Positions 13,111-26,330 of a DNA stretch of 60,000 bases are shown piece after piece. Numbering within the stretch: the stretch's first letter is position 1; each line of letters begins with the position of its first letter. The notes beneath the pieces are model-generated. The model ran no database searches, was not told the DNA's origin, and saw only the letters and a list, made by a program, of their open reading frames with translations. Source of the stretch: Lineus longissimus (lineage: Eukaryota; Nemertea; Pilidiophora; Heteronemertea; Lineidae); contig NC_088319.1 of the NCBI RefSeq assembly GCF_910592395.1, positions 13,332,001 through 13,392,000 on the forward strand. Direction: 5' to 3'. A program made the position numbers and the translations under genes.

Positions 13111-15008
13111 AGAGTTGAAGTCGAGATGTGAAAATATTTAAAAATTTTGATTCAACAATTTATAGATTTTTTATCCGTATGGTACCAAAATTTGTTGAGT
13201 TCCAGTGAGTACAGTTACAAGTATCATGGATGTAAATTTGCTGAACTATATGGTATTTGTATATCTGGCTACACAACGGCAATGTTGAATAGTATATTCC
13301 TTACATATTTACGCAATCGGAAACATTCAAATTCTACAACGAATCCAAAATTTTTAACGAACAGCGTTGGCATTTAACAGGAAACCCCTAAGTGGCAAAG
13401 CTTTTAGTTTTGCCTTCCACCTTCAAACGCCTCCTGTGACCATTCCAGAAGTCGGCAGAAGAAATGGATAAATAATGCACAACGTAATTTCTCAGCTTGA
13501 AAGTAAAGACTAATGGAACGGACGGTACTATTTGGGGAGAGGGGGGATGAGTACTAAAATGTGGACCAGGACAAACTAACAAAGGATATGGACTCTTCTT
13601 AATAATTTGTACACAAAGGCCTCATTTTTTGCCATGTTACTGAATCCTTGGGCAATAATTGGCATCTTACAGGATCTACATTGATAAGCAAGCTCCATCA
13701 ACAAATGCAAACTCCCAAATTTTCATACCTCATTATTTTGGAAATTCGCGAAAATTTCGGAAAACGCGAATCAAAATATTCATGATTCTCTTCTGGTTTT
13801 TTGTTTCATGAATCAAGATCATCAACGCCAAAATAAAGCAATCACGAAAATGTTGGCGGTTTACAGTATAAGAGCACAGTTCAGTCACCCTCAATGTAAT
13901 ACCAATGATTAACTGCAACCACGCTGCTGAAGACAACAAACTGCAAATGACTTGACATCTTTCTTGTATTGAAACCTTTCAAATGGCGGTAACACATTTT
14001 AATCTCATCAGTTTTGCACTTTAGGCTTGGAACGGCAGGAAAATGTGAACCACTGCAAAGACCACTTATAGCAATTTCTTGATGGTTGGAAGGGAAAATC
14101 CTTAACCCAGTTTGTCATATTCTGCAAATTATGTTCCCTCAACTGGATTTTCCCAGAGGTTTTCTTAATATCCAGAATCCTGGTAATCATTTTTGGGCAA
14201 TCATGGTGACCCGAAAAAACCTTTACCCCTTTCATGAGTAGCCTACAGCAACCACTGATGAGAGCACAATAGGGTGCAGCTCAGCCATCTAGAAAACAGA
14301 TCATTATCAGATTTGCTTAACCAGAAAATTGTCTGCCTGTTCTCTAACAAGTCTGCTTGATATCAGATTATTGCTAACATGTCCAGAGGTAATCAGCCTT
14401 GCTAAATTAACAGGCGATGAAAGGAAGAATTGCAAGTCTAGTAACATGACAAATTAAGTCAGAAATCTGGGTAAAAGAATCGGATTTCCAACTAGTCAAT
14501 ATGACCAAATGATAAATCCTGAAAAATAGAATCAAGATTTCAATAGATCTGGGGTGAAGTAATAACTCATTAAGCTGTCAATGACTATGGGTTAAACGGC
14601 CTACACTGCCATTAATGTCCAGATTCGTCGATAGCTGCGGAACAGCCGCTAATGATTGTATTAAGCTTCAGAGCAGTCATCCGTATTCAGCAGGTCATAA
14701 TCGGGATGACTTGACCATAAACTGGCAACAAATCCCCTCCTCATTTCTTCAGACTTGGTCCAGGTTTTCCATCATCTTGGCATGCCCCTACTGCGAGTGA
14801 GATATACTGATTTCACATGTTGCATGCATTGATAGGTAAAGTGTAATAGCTGCAGATTGGTTTATGGATTTGGAGCCAGAGTTAGGACTTTTTGAGTTTA
14901 GGCAGATTGGGCCAGTTGTGTCCTTCCAATCTTTAGGGTGAGGAGAACGGAGTCAACATGGCTCCAGAATTCAATTCGACTCATGAACTTCTGTTGGACT
15001 ATGAAGCA
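13111..15008. other. Non-coding interval
   Basis: No supported gene. The 76-codon frame at 13147-13377 (+) has no family resemblance and no splice-site support. Confidence 0.5.
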
Positions 15009-15171
15009 CAGCGGAACATCTCTATTGAGGACACCCTTAGGACTGACAAGTACTGTCCTTGATAGGGAGATGTCCTGATTAGGAGAGGTCAAATCGAATG
15101 GAAACAACCAAACTAGTGTCCTTAATAAAGAAGTTGTTCTTCTTGGAGAGGTGTCCACTAAGAGAGGCTCC
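15009..15171. mobile_element. Pogo/Tigger-like MITE (family B), decayed ends
   Basis: Begins 'cagcggaacatctctattga' and ends 'gtccactaagagaggctccca'. The reverse complement of the end again reads as a degraded CAGTGGAACCTCTC. Internally it shares 'gactgacaagtactgtc' and 'ggaaacaaccaa..tagtgt' then 'cctta.ta.agaa' with the 20.5-kb copy, and parts with 37.5 kb. No coding capacity. Confidence 0.7.
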
Positions 15172-18100
15172 CATGCATTTTAAACTCGTAACATGGAGGT
15201 CGGTTCAGCAACAGTCAGCTCCACTGTGACACTTATAATATTCCTGATATTTCAATAATTCAATCTCAATCACGCAAGTAATTCAAGACATTCACTTAGA
15301 AAGTAAAATGAAGTCAATACAAGTGCACTTCAAGTACAGTCAATGGCTCCCTCATTTTCTGCGCGGAAACCCTATTCTCCCCAACAAGATTCCGAGGATC
15401 AGTGTCTTGGTAACCATGGTGACATCATATTAGGTCTATTTGCATGGGTGAGATTGCATTCCAGAGGAGGCCCCCCTGAATCAGAGTCTAAACACATCAC
15501 CTCAGGCCTATTTGGAAATTAGGGTCAGACTTATACCGGGAGTAAAGTATCAAGTGAGGGAACACAGAACTCCAAGAAAAGATCTCATGATCAATTTCAA
15601 ATGTACCCGAGTTTCGCCGATCTGAGACAGGTCGATTAATTACTCTGAAAATTGAAACAATAGGCCAAGCCAAAACCAAATGTCATGACCATCGAGTAGG
15701 GGTACCACTTTTGCCATTTGACCCTTCCTGGGGTGTTCCAGGGTTTGTCAAGGGGGCCAAAAACTATGCCCTGTCAGTGTACAACCTGGGTCAAAACTTA
15801 TACAAAATAGGCCAAAGTCAGCCTCGTTCTGGATTGACCTAGTTTGTGTACTATCTAGTGCATTCCAGTTTCAATGCACTATGATCTCAGATAGTGCTTT
15901 GATAGCTGGGGTCATTATTTGAAATGACTCTGACACAGCCCAAATCGTTTTTTACCTCAATAAACATGCTTATTATTGTAAGATACATACCACACTACAA
16001 TCCTAATGCAACATGTATTCCATATAAGCACTTTTGAGAGCATAAAATGCATTTCATTGTGAGTACTGTCCAACACACACCCCACCCCCAACTTCTAATT
16101 GGGATAGAAAAAGTTTCTATGTCTAAAACAAGAGACCATTGGTGGGAGACCTTTGATTGACATCTTGGCTGTGGAATTCAACCACTTTTCTCAATGAATA
16201 TGCACACCCCTTGATGTATAAGGCTTATGAATGGCTGGAGTCCACCCAGCACAGCCCCCTCCCCCTCAACTAAACTGTCAATAACATTCTTGGTGGTCAA
16301 CTTGTGTATGGTATCATGATACAGCCTGGTACATGGACCTTTCTGCTTGATTAATTACACACAATTGGGTTAATTTGTTTATACACTTGTCTGCTATAAT
16401 CTCTCAAACTCAGCAGGCTGCTTGTTTGCAAGGCGGCATATTCCTTTGATCTTGTAATAGGGATAGATTTTGTTTCTGATACTTCAAGTGCAGAAGGTCA
16501 ATTCCATGGTGTTGACCATGTCTTACTGTAGTGAATGAGTACAATTTACACCCTTTCTGGTCATCAACGAAGTGGCTATCACATTTTTGATGTTGCTTGT
16601 CCAGCTCATTATCAGCCGCTCATTAGCATATTGGCCTAGTAACCATGATGAAACACGTGGTGGTGAAGATCAAGTGCTTCCTGCCTTGTCAATTTTGTTA
16701 CATCTTTCCTGGTTCCAGTTCTTCTGAACAGGTTAAACTTATTTTGTTGTTCCTTTGGTGGATTATATTCTTACTTCTTTTGGATTATTAATGTTTCACA
16801 TGTGTAGGCCTATATTCATTCAGTGACCCTTACTTTGATTTATATTTTTCGACCAAAAAAGGAATATGGAATGAAATAATTGTTTGGATATTTGGATATT
16901 CTTGATTCAATGGATTAGGGATGTTGGGAGGGTGATTTTATTTATTGTACTGCAATAGTGAATTCAATGCACATTTCAGATGGACAAACTCCACTTTCCA
17001 TGCATGGCACTATTATTGTTTACATTCCTAATATAGGTAAACTAGGACATATTATGCATGAATCTATGTCAGTGGGCAGCCAAGTTTATGCTAACCAGGT
17101 ATACCAAACCGAGGCTATAATCTGCCAGCAACTGGGTCACTTTGGATATCAGTTACACTTTGGCTACCCAGAGCACTCACTGTGTTAAAGTACTCTCATA
17201 GACCTTTGCTTTGATACCCATATTGACATGTTTTGATGTCGTCAACTTTTTGACGCGCAGCCTGCTTTGGGACCTTCAACACAATTTAGGGACTACTGGT
17301 GTGCAGCTGTCAAGTTGCCAGTAAATTTATGTTATAGTTCCTGTGAAATTCCGAAATTGCATGCTGAGATCAATCACTGTAAGCTACTTTTATTCATGAA
17401 ATTAGGATTAGAATGATAATTTTAACCGACAGTAACCACCCGATTACATACATTATAATGTGAACAATGCACATTGCTGAAACGAAAATGCAACCGAAAG
17501 CTTAGATCGATAAAAATTGTGGAGAGTACTCTTGACTTTGAAGTTAATGGGGTAAAGGGCTATGAAGTAAACACTTATGGCCTGAACTATATGTACATTA
17601 CTTGGAGTGGTGAGAACAATCACGGAACTGTTTGTGAAACCTGCCCCATGGTCTTTCACTATCATGTGTCATGGTGATTGTTGACCAATTTTTAAAGACA
17701 ACAGTACAAAACAACTTGTCATGTTAACCGGACAGGAAATGTCTGGAAAAGATAACATCAGATTAACAAGGATGTCTGTAATATTGCTCACAAATTGATG
17801 TCTGCTCAACCAACCCTTAAGACACTTTTTAGGGTTGACCAAAGGCAACACAATTCTACAATTCACGAGCTCGAGGATTTCAAGTTCTACATGTTCCTGC
17901 CAGAATGGTGGTATACCTATGGTCAACCCTTAAATTCATTCACAGGGGTTTTACTCTAAACCTGAAGTGCCCGCAAACAAAAGATATTTATTGCAAAGAC
18001 TTGCAACAATTATTGCTCCCATTTATGTTCATCAGCGAGCTGCACTGTTCAGAGATGTTTCACAATAATTTATTATTGAATCAGAACAATTTTAATATGT

Positions 18101-20405
18101 TGCAAGTATAGTTTTATTACAGGTAAAACATATAAAGTGCTCTGCCCAAGAATGCGAACAGTCTTACCTTCGGCCCGTACTGAGTTTCCTCGGCTTCATC
18201 ATGAGTACTCTGCACCTGTTTCAAACCTCCAAAAATCGGCTTTCTGGGCACATCACAAAATAATCCAATTATGGTGAATAAAATCTATCCAATAGTTATA
18301 TTGCTCGAGTAATCCCATAATAAATATCTCTTGGAGACGAGAAGGAAATGAATTTAACCCTTTTCTTGCCGCCTACATCTTCTGGAGGATTTCACCTCAT
18401 GAATCTACATATGAAGTTACAGTAATGGTTTAATTACAGTAGTGTCCATAAGTTGCCCTGCCTGTCGCTCGCAACATTCATGCAACACTGTATACCACAA
18501 TCGCATCAAACTACGATTCAGAGAGCCCAAGCCTTCCAGAAGCGATTGTTATTTTGATGAACCTGTGAGAACTCAACTGATTTTGATGACATATCAAACA
18601 CAAGCAGGCCTTAATAAATCAGGCATATCAACAAGTGTCACAATTGATATGTTAGGATGTCATGAACACTTGAAATCCATTAAAATAACATCAGCAGACG
18701 ATTCACATGACTTCCTCCTTTCATAGAACCTCTAAATTCAAATCAAACTTTTTTGTTCCAACAATTCAAGATACAAATTTCAGTTAGGATGGGACCAGAA
18801 ATCCATGAACATTCCCATTCAAAAAGAAACTACTTAATGCATCTTTTACCAGGAATCCTACATCCTCACTGGTAGGGTCAAATCTTGTCTTGCGCTAACA
18901 ATGACGAGAACTCGTTTGAGATATCACAGATATATTTCGTACCCTTATATCATAACGACACAAATTAAGTCATGTATACTACCATCCAAGATCATGGACA
19001 CAACTTAGACAAGGTGTCAACTCGCACAAGGGCCCTAAAGCCACGCTTTGAACAACCATTAAAAGATTGTTAAACGGACAAGGTACACAACGAATCCTCT
19101 TATGATGTTTTGAAAGCGTAAAATGACGGTAAAATCCCCCTTAGCCCCGACAATCGTCTATCCAAAATGGCAAAGTTTATGAGTAAGCACAAAAATACAC
19201 AGCCACGACTTGAATCAATAATTGGTAATAGGCCTGTATTTTGAATGGAACGCAGCCAATTAAACTATGTTAGTTTGCATATGCCTTGTTAAATTTTTCC
19301 ATCAATAAAGAAGGTGTACAAGTAGGCCTTTGGCAACGAGGCCCTAAGTTTTGACTTTCACCATTGCGACGCCAAAAAGCGTGAAATTGTTGACATGTAA
19401 ATTTAAGCGGTCCATTTAGTCCGAACAAAAATGACCAACTAATGATGTTTTAGTAATTCTCTTGGAAATTAGAACTGAAGTGGCTGATTAACTGTAAGAG
19501 TACCACTGAAGCAACAAGGCCTTTACCATATAGATATCTATCTCCGACTTTAAATTCCAATATCTTTTTGTGCCCAGGCCCTGGAAAAGGATGTGGCAGG
19601 AAAATATGTCCCCAGATAGAGTTTCCCCGAGGAGAAAGGATTCTGTTTTGTACATTAGATTTCTAAGGTGTTGACCAAATGTCTTCGTACTCCAACAATA
19701 CATAAGTTAACTGTCACCAAACAATACAGAAGGACACCTTTTTTGAGAGAAGGGGTGGGTTGGGCCCAGGTGGTGTGCGTCTAAAACTGTCATCGGCAAT
19801 GGGTACATCAGGTGGATGGTGGGCTGTCAGAGGTGGAAAGGGTATATTTTGAAGGCCAACTGGTATCTCAACATAAGTATCTCCAGTCAAAAGAACACAT
19901 AGTCAAAAAAACGAGCAGGAAAAAATGCAGACTTCCAAGAAATTTTAATTCTTCCATCTGCCTCAACCCTGGAACTGCCTGAGCAATATTATGGAATTAT
20001 TCAATCTGTAATATATCACATTTATTATAAAACACAGGAAATCATACAAAAGTTAATGAATTAATGGCATCATTTCATGGAATAATGAGGTTGCCTGGAG
20101 CTAAAGGTATAGAATTCTAAACAGGATGTCGTTTTCAATCTAACGAAGGTCATTAGACGAAAAACGCCAGCAGGGATGAAGAATTTATGGAAATATCAGT
20201 ATCCACATCACAGTGTTGTGTTTTTCTCTCAATTTTGTAATGTCTACCATCATCTATGATGTAGCTGTCTGTTTTGACACAAAATAACGTTTTTTTGCAA
20301 TCCAATCCATTTCTGACACACGTTTTGTGACCGGAGGCATGAAAGTGACAAGGATTAAGATGATACAGAAAGTTTGTAAACATGAAACATCAGTTTCAAG
20401 ACAAA
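15172..20405. other. Non-coding interval
   Basis: About 5 kb with no recognisable gene. Short palindromic words occur near 15850-15900 around 'tagtgcatt', 'aatgcacta' and 'agatagtg'. The word 'ctgcccaag' near 18143 recalls a motif common in invertebrate SINE-like repeats. The open frames at 16958-17188, 17669-17926 (-) and 18442-18726 (+) look random. Confidence 0.5.
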
Positions 20406-20470
20406 CTTTAAAAGCCTTGGCCGTTTGTAACAAATTTGAAATTTGTAATTGAATTTGACAACTGCATCAA
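20406..20470. mobile_element. MITE family A, left-end fragment
   Basis: 'ctttaaaagccttggccgtt' followed by 'tgtaacaaatttgaaatttgtaattgaatt' (split here) parallels the left ends at 25.59 kb and 29.07 kb. The rest of the element is missing or replaced by the adjoining family B element, so the two are juxtaposed or nested. Confidence 0.6.
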
Positions 20471-20513
20471 AACATGTTGAACACAAATTTCGACATATGA
20501 AAACAAATACCAT

Positions 20514-20676
20514 AAGGATAATCTCGAGACTGACAAGTACTGTCTTTAATAGAGAGGTCACTGTCCTGATAAGGGAGTTCAAATTGTATGGAAACAACCA
20601 ATTTGGGTCCCAAACTAGTGTCCTGTATAGACAGGATGTCCTTAATACAGAGGTGTTTGCTAAGAAAGGTTCCACT
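20514..20676. mobile_element. Pogo/Tigger-like MITE (family B)
   Basis: Shares 'gactgacaagtactgtc', 'taatagagaggt', 'atggaaacaaccaa' and 'aaactagtgtcct' with the 15.0-kb copy, and 'tgtccttaata.agag' with 15.0 and 37.5 kb. It ends 'aaggttccact' just before TTA, where complete copies read CCACTG-TA. The left tip is eroded. Confidence 0.75.
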
Positions 20677-20679
20677 TAT

Positions 20680-23600
20680 TGATCATATATGGACCTAGTT
20701 CAACCTTCACATCCGATATATATCATCAAAGAAATAGAGGGAATCCCAGACACCAAGGCAAGCGTTAATAATGTGTTAATTCAATTACCGAAACCATTTA
20801 CAAGAGGGCAGTTATGTCAACGAGTGTTTGACAACCAATTAGTGGGCTAATTAGCTTAGAGCAGGAAGCCAGAAAAGTTGAACTTGTCATTGAGAAGATT
20901 CTGCTCGCTAAAAGGAAATACCATGTCTATTCTATATAAATTCTTAAAGGGGGATTAGAGACAGGAGGAGGGGTTCATTTGGTCCCCAGAACTGTGGTTT
21001 ACTTCATCATAACCAAAACTGGAGCGATGGTCTTTGGGAACAACCATAAAAGGGGCTGTAATTGTACTGGGGCTATAATTGTGCCCCTTTACCTTACCTC
21101 CTACTGTTCTTTATCTAAATCAATTGGGGGACACAGGGACTTGATTAGCATCACAACCCACTGTGTCAATTGCAACAGAAGATGCTTATCTTTTATGGGT
21201 AGCATGAGCCATCACCAAGAGGGTCTTTTTAAATTGCTATCTTGAGGAATCCAATCCTATTATTGTCACAAATAAGTCCATTAGCGGCTAAACATAATAT
21301 CATACTAATTATAGACCACCGGCTTCATTCAGGTGGATAGGCCGACGCGCCATCAAGATTACCAAGTGGGAGGGTCAGTCTAGTCCCCGCAAAAATGTTA
21401 ATCTCATTATAAAGGGTTGAAAAATATACGGACATATTGACCGACCAAGTCCGGCACAAAACAAAATAATTTCACAGCCAAACAAGGCCAATGAAAATAT
21501 TAGCAGATTAAGATTAACTGTACTTCCATGGATGATTAGGCCCACTCAGCTTAGCGCCTAAAATTCTTCCCAAAGATTGAAATCATATTTTCAAAAGCCG
21601 TTATGCTAATGAAATGTCACATTAACTTTTCACACTTTTGGAATCCTAGGCCTTTGTTGTCCTTGTTATATACTGATTTTGATTGCATATACAGACCACC
21701 AACCAGGTTTATACGATGGGAATTCTCAGCATGCTTTATAGACTTTTCTCTATAATAAAAAAGGTTTAAAGAGTGAATTATATGTTTTGGTGACATATTC
21801 AACTTTTCACCTCCAACATATTTTCTAGATTCACAAATATACCCTACTTATTATCCAATTTAAACTTAAATCACTTTTAAAATTCAATGTAACATGTTTA
21901 ACTTTTTTCAAAAATTTCATAATGAGGGGAGTTTTGATGTCGAAAATGGTCTGAAATCACATCTCGGAGCATCTAAATTGCACATATTTCCTGGGGGAGA
22001 TGCTTAGATTATTTTCATTGATGGTAGGCCTCCCAAGTAACTGACCATGAACTGACCAAACAAATAGCACAACTCCTCTTGCTTGCAATGTCTCAACCAG
22101 CAAACAGAAAAGATAAAGTGACTTGCCCAAGACAACAAACTATAACCTGTTGCTGCTGCAAATGCACTGAAGATCACACTGTTGCCACCTACCAGAATTT
22201 TGAGGAACCAAATATTGCTCAGACTGCACCTGTCAGGCCTGAATTCAATTCAACTCAAATAATTTTTGATTCCCGAGAGAAGATTAATGGCTCCCCTCCC
22301 TCTTCTGAAAACCCAGTCAAGGGTCCGATAGCAAGTTGTCATCATAAAACAGCTTTAAATAAAGTAAGCCACAAAACTATATCATCAATCTGTGGTTACA
22401 TTTGGTTATCATAGATGGCAGTATGGTGGCAAATGATGACTGCTCGCAGCATCGATGATAAGTGCCCATGTATTCTGTGAGATTTATCAGTGGCTTCATG
22501 TCAGTTCATCTGGTCTACCTGCAACTTGCCTGAAGTATCCCGTTAAATTCCCATGTCTATGTCTAAAGGAAGTCTATCAGGTAACAACCAGGTAGGCAAG
22601 ATGAAGTTGCAAGAAATCACCATCAGGGTCTCTCCTATCTCACAGTACACGTACATCGAAACTGTCTGTTCCGATTGAACCAGGAATATATTCATCGTTA
22701 AAACATGATCCAGTCACCTACATTGTACTGTGCATATTAGCCAAATGAAAACCACCAATTCGACCCAGTAGCTCCTGCCTGTATAAAACGTTTTCAAAAT
22801 GTATCTTGAACGTAAATATCACAGGCATTAATCCATACATTTTTATCAGAAAAAGCCATTTCTTTCATACCGTTTCAATGATATTCGAGGAGAAATATGA
22901 TCATATAAATATGCTCTTGGACAATACTTCATCACACATGGTTAAAAGTGATCATCATCCAAAGGAGTAAATGAGTCATGACTTAATACAGAAAAAATGT
23001 AGCTGTCACGATTGTCTTATTAACGGAAGAGGCCACAAGTATTTTGAAGGAGACACTTAACGACATACTAATTAACTGGTGTTAATTAATGTAAAAGTCA
23101 ATCATCACTCAAGACATAGAGACGTGCTGAAAAACTTCGACGGCATGACTGATATGACATTTGGCATTTTGGCATTCTGGCATTTTGAAGGTCCTCTATA
23201 TTCGAAGGAGGATTTAAAGTTCCCATTCTCTGCGGAAATCTTTGTTTTTAGTATATGCTAGCCCTTGCACATGAAGATAGCAATGTGAATATTGCTGACT
23301 TTCATGTGATGTGGCAAATATTGTTGCACTCTCTGCCTGCCATGATATCATTAGGAAATGATGATAAAGGTGGCTGTCTGTCTCCCCTTAATACCAGTCA
23401 AGAAGTATTGTCGCATCGTCTGGGCGACCCCTGGAATTTATAATTTTCTATCAAACTGCGCCAAAGGGTTAAAATGGTACTATATTCTGTCAGTGTCTGT
23501 ATCTTTAGAAGACGAACTAACTGCACCATAATCCAGATTACATTGGTATCACCGCCCAAGCTTTTCTTCCTAAAGCTGTAGCGACTGTATAGAAATAACA

Positions 23601-24553
23601 CGGGTGTCTTGGATACCGCGAAAGTTAACAAGAATGGACCAGATAAGATAATGCTAAACCCCAGAAGCCACAGAGACAAGCAAATTCCATGGTTACTGTT
23701 GTCGACCAGCCTGCTGCGGAAATTATCAAAGTTCAACACGATGACGGAAATCAAAAGAACTTATATAAGGAGATGGACTGAACTGTCTTTGAATAGCATT
23801 TTAGAAAGGAGTTCTAAGTATCAGATTCTGTAAACAGCAGCACTTTTTTGTAAATTTTGTAAATTTTGTAAATTTTTGTTTGAAATTTCTTTCAGGGTGT
23901 TTCCATCTAGGGTATGTAAAGCATATTGCCAACACTTAAGCGGACGAAGAACACCCAGAAAACAGATCTCTAAGAATAAAGGTTAACACTATTATCATGT
24001 TAGGCCAAGACATTCAAACACTAGGCCTACACATACAAAGCTGTGGAGCAGGAGGAAGTTGGCATGGGAACCAATGGCCATGATAGAAATTTCTCGGCAT
24101 CTAAGAATGAAATAGAAAAACAAGCTATTTGGACCGATTATTAGCAAGAGAAATCTTTAATTTCAGTCGGATAATCCTACCTTTTTGACCTGCAAAAATG
24201 TAACTTCCATTTTGAAGACAATCCACACCATTTCCGTGTCATTTTGTGAAATATTTCCAAATATCTTGAATCGTATGTTTTTCTGATAATATTGTATCCC
24301 AGAATACCACAGCCGGTTATGAATGTTTCCTTAGTTTCCAACGATAACCATGGAAATGTCGACTAAGGCCTGACTAAGCAACCTTAACTCTAGTTGACGA
24401 AAGCAACCGATGAAGACAGGTCCACCTCAGACTGAGGATGTTTTAGGAATAAATGTTTCACCAATACCAATACATTTTAACTTTATCCATGTATATCAGA
24501 TGAGTGTCATACATTAAACAAAGGTAAACGAAAACTTACTTACTCGTCATACA
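20680..24553. other. Non-coding interval
   Basis: No supported gene. The frame at 22079-22414 (+, 111 codons) has a cysteine-rich patch (CCCCKC) but lies on SINE-like sequence ('aagtgacttgcccaag' near 22118). The hydrophobic frame at 23398-23754 (-) is discussed among rejected items. An imperfect 11-bp tandem run 'ttttgtaaatt' sits at about 23846-23880. Confidence 0.5.
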
Positions 24554-25088
<535 letters not shown>

Positions 25089-25092
<4 letters not shown>

Positions 25093-25335
25093 GGGCATAC
25101 GCCGTTCATTAAATATTTGAAATTCATAATTGAATTGGAAAATTTCAAATTTTGTATAAATACATTCTAAACATGAATTTGAACAAAGCCAGGTGTAGAC
25201 AGATACACAAATACTGCAAATACCAAGCTTCAGCAGATTGTATGCATAATAACTTCACATGTATGCATAATAACTGTATAACTGTATATCTATTTTCCTG
25301 GACGTACAGTAATTAGTTTTGTACGCCTTTAACAG
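25089..25335. mobile_element. MITE family A copy abutting the piggyBac element
   Basis: Starts 'ttaagggcatacgccgttca', sharing its TTAA with the right target duplication of the piggyBac element, and ends 'gtacgcctttaa'. The interior carries the family signatures: 'gtagacagatacacaaatac', 'cttcagc', 'gtatgcataataact' (partly duplicated at 25243 and 25261), 'tctattttcctgga'. The piggyBac element appears to have used the TTAA at this MITE's edge as its target. Confidence 0.75.
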
Positions 25336-25593
25336 GCCTTCCTCAGGCCAACATGTCCAAAGATGACCCACGTGCCTCCAAAATCAATACATCTTGAACT
25401 TCATCCCTGTTTTTGACACGTGATTTCCTGAATCACATACTAGAATTAACCTGACAATTGGACATTTGTTTTTAATGACTCATCCTTATATCTTGTCATT
25501 TCTTATCTTGTATCTTGAGAATTGATCATCAAATATAACTTTATTATGACTGTGCAACTAAAAATAGATTGTTCTGTGCCAAACAGTGACTTG

Positions 25594-25834
25594 AAAGGCC
25601 TATGCCATTCGTGAACATTTAAAAATTTGTAACTGAATTTGAAAATTTCCAGTAGCATACATACCAAATATAAATGTCACCATTGCTGTTGCGAAGAGAG
25701 AGATACAAATACTATAAATACAAGTACCTAGTTTCAGCTAATTATTAGGCATACGAACTTCACTACGGCATTGTGTATCACTGCATTTCTATTTTCCTGG
25801 ACCACCAGTAGTTATGAATGGCGTAACCCTTTAA
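25594..25834. mobile_element. MITE family A, best-preserved copy (~240 bp)
   Basis: Left end 'aaaggcctatgccattcgtg', right end 'atgaatggcgtaacccttt'. The two are imperfect inverted repeats. The interior shares 'gagatacaaatact', 'gtttcagct', 'ggcattgtgtatcactgca' and 'tctattttcctggaccacca' with the other copies. No coding capacity. Confidence 0.8.
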
Positions 25835-26255
25835 GTATTGTATAGAGTGATGTTGAAAAATTCAAATTTGAAAAATTTGATTCAAAGTTTGGAAATTTGC
25901 TCTTGGAAATGCATAGATATACATGTACATGTATACACGTATACATGTATAGTTTATATTCTCGCCAACAAAATCAAGATACTTGGCTGGCTAAGCTTTA
26001 TAACTTTAGCTAAATAGGATGCATGTAGCCCCATTTTATCGATTTCCCGGCACAACTACTTCCGATAAATCATTTTGTTCCACGCCATTAATTGTCGAGT
26101 CATTACCTACTCCAATTCAGCGCACAAAAGATCGACTTATCAAATTTGATTGTAGCAATCATTAACACAATCTTGTAAACACGATGTTTGCTGTCGATAT
26201 GCTAAATGGAGCTGGAATTTTAGATGTTTTAGTCGACAGTGAATGACACAAATTT
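25835..26255. other. Non-coding interval with a dyad
   Basis: AT-rich. It contains the alternating palindromic run 'acatgtacatgtatacacgt' then 'atacatgtat' at about 25921-25950. No gene seen. Confidence 0.5.
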
Positions 26256-26330
26256 GCATCTCTATATTCCTGGACCACCAGTAATTACTAACAGCAGCAG
26301 TGTATACTGACGGCCTGCCCCTTTCAAATC
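26256..26330. mobile_element. MITE family A, right-end fragment
   Basis: 'tatattcctggaccaccagt' followed by 'aattactaac' and ending 'acggcctgcccctttcaa' matches the right third of the 25.6-kb copy. A left half is not recognisable upstream. Confidence 0.6.

Noticed and set aside
22079-22414. 111-codon frame with CCCCKC patch, possible zinc-binding protein
   Set aside because: Cysteines cluster in one low-complexity run with no second half of a finger, and the frame lies on a SINE-like word.
23398-23754. Hydrophobic 118-codon minus-strand frame with a possible transmembrane segment and a plausible acceptor ('ttgataatttccgcag')
   Set aside because: No family resemblance and no convincing matching donor. 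The end of the frame overlaps a CCCTTT-type repeat word. Could be an exon but is not supportable.
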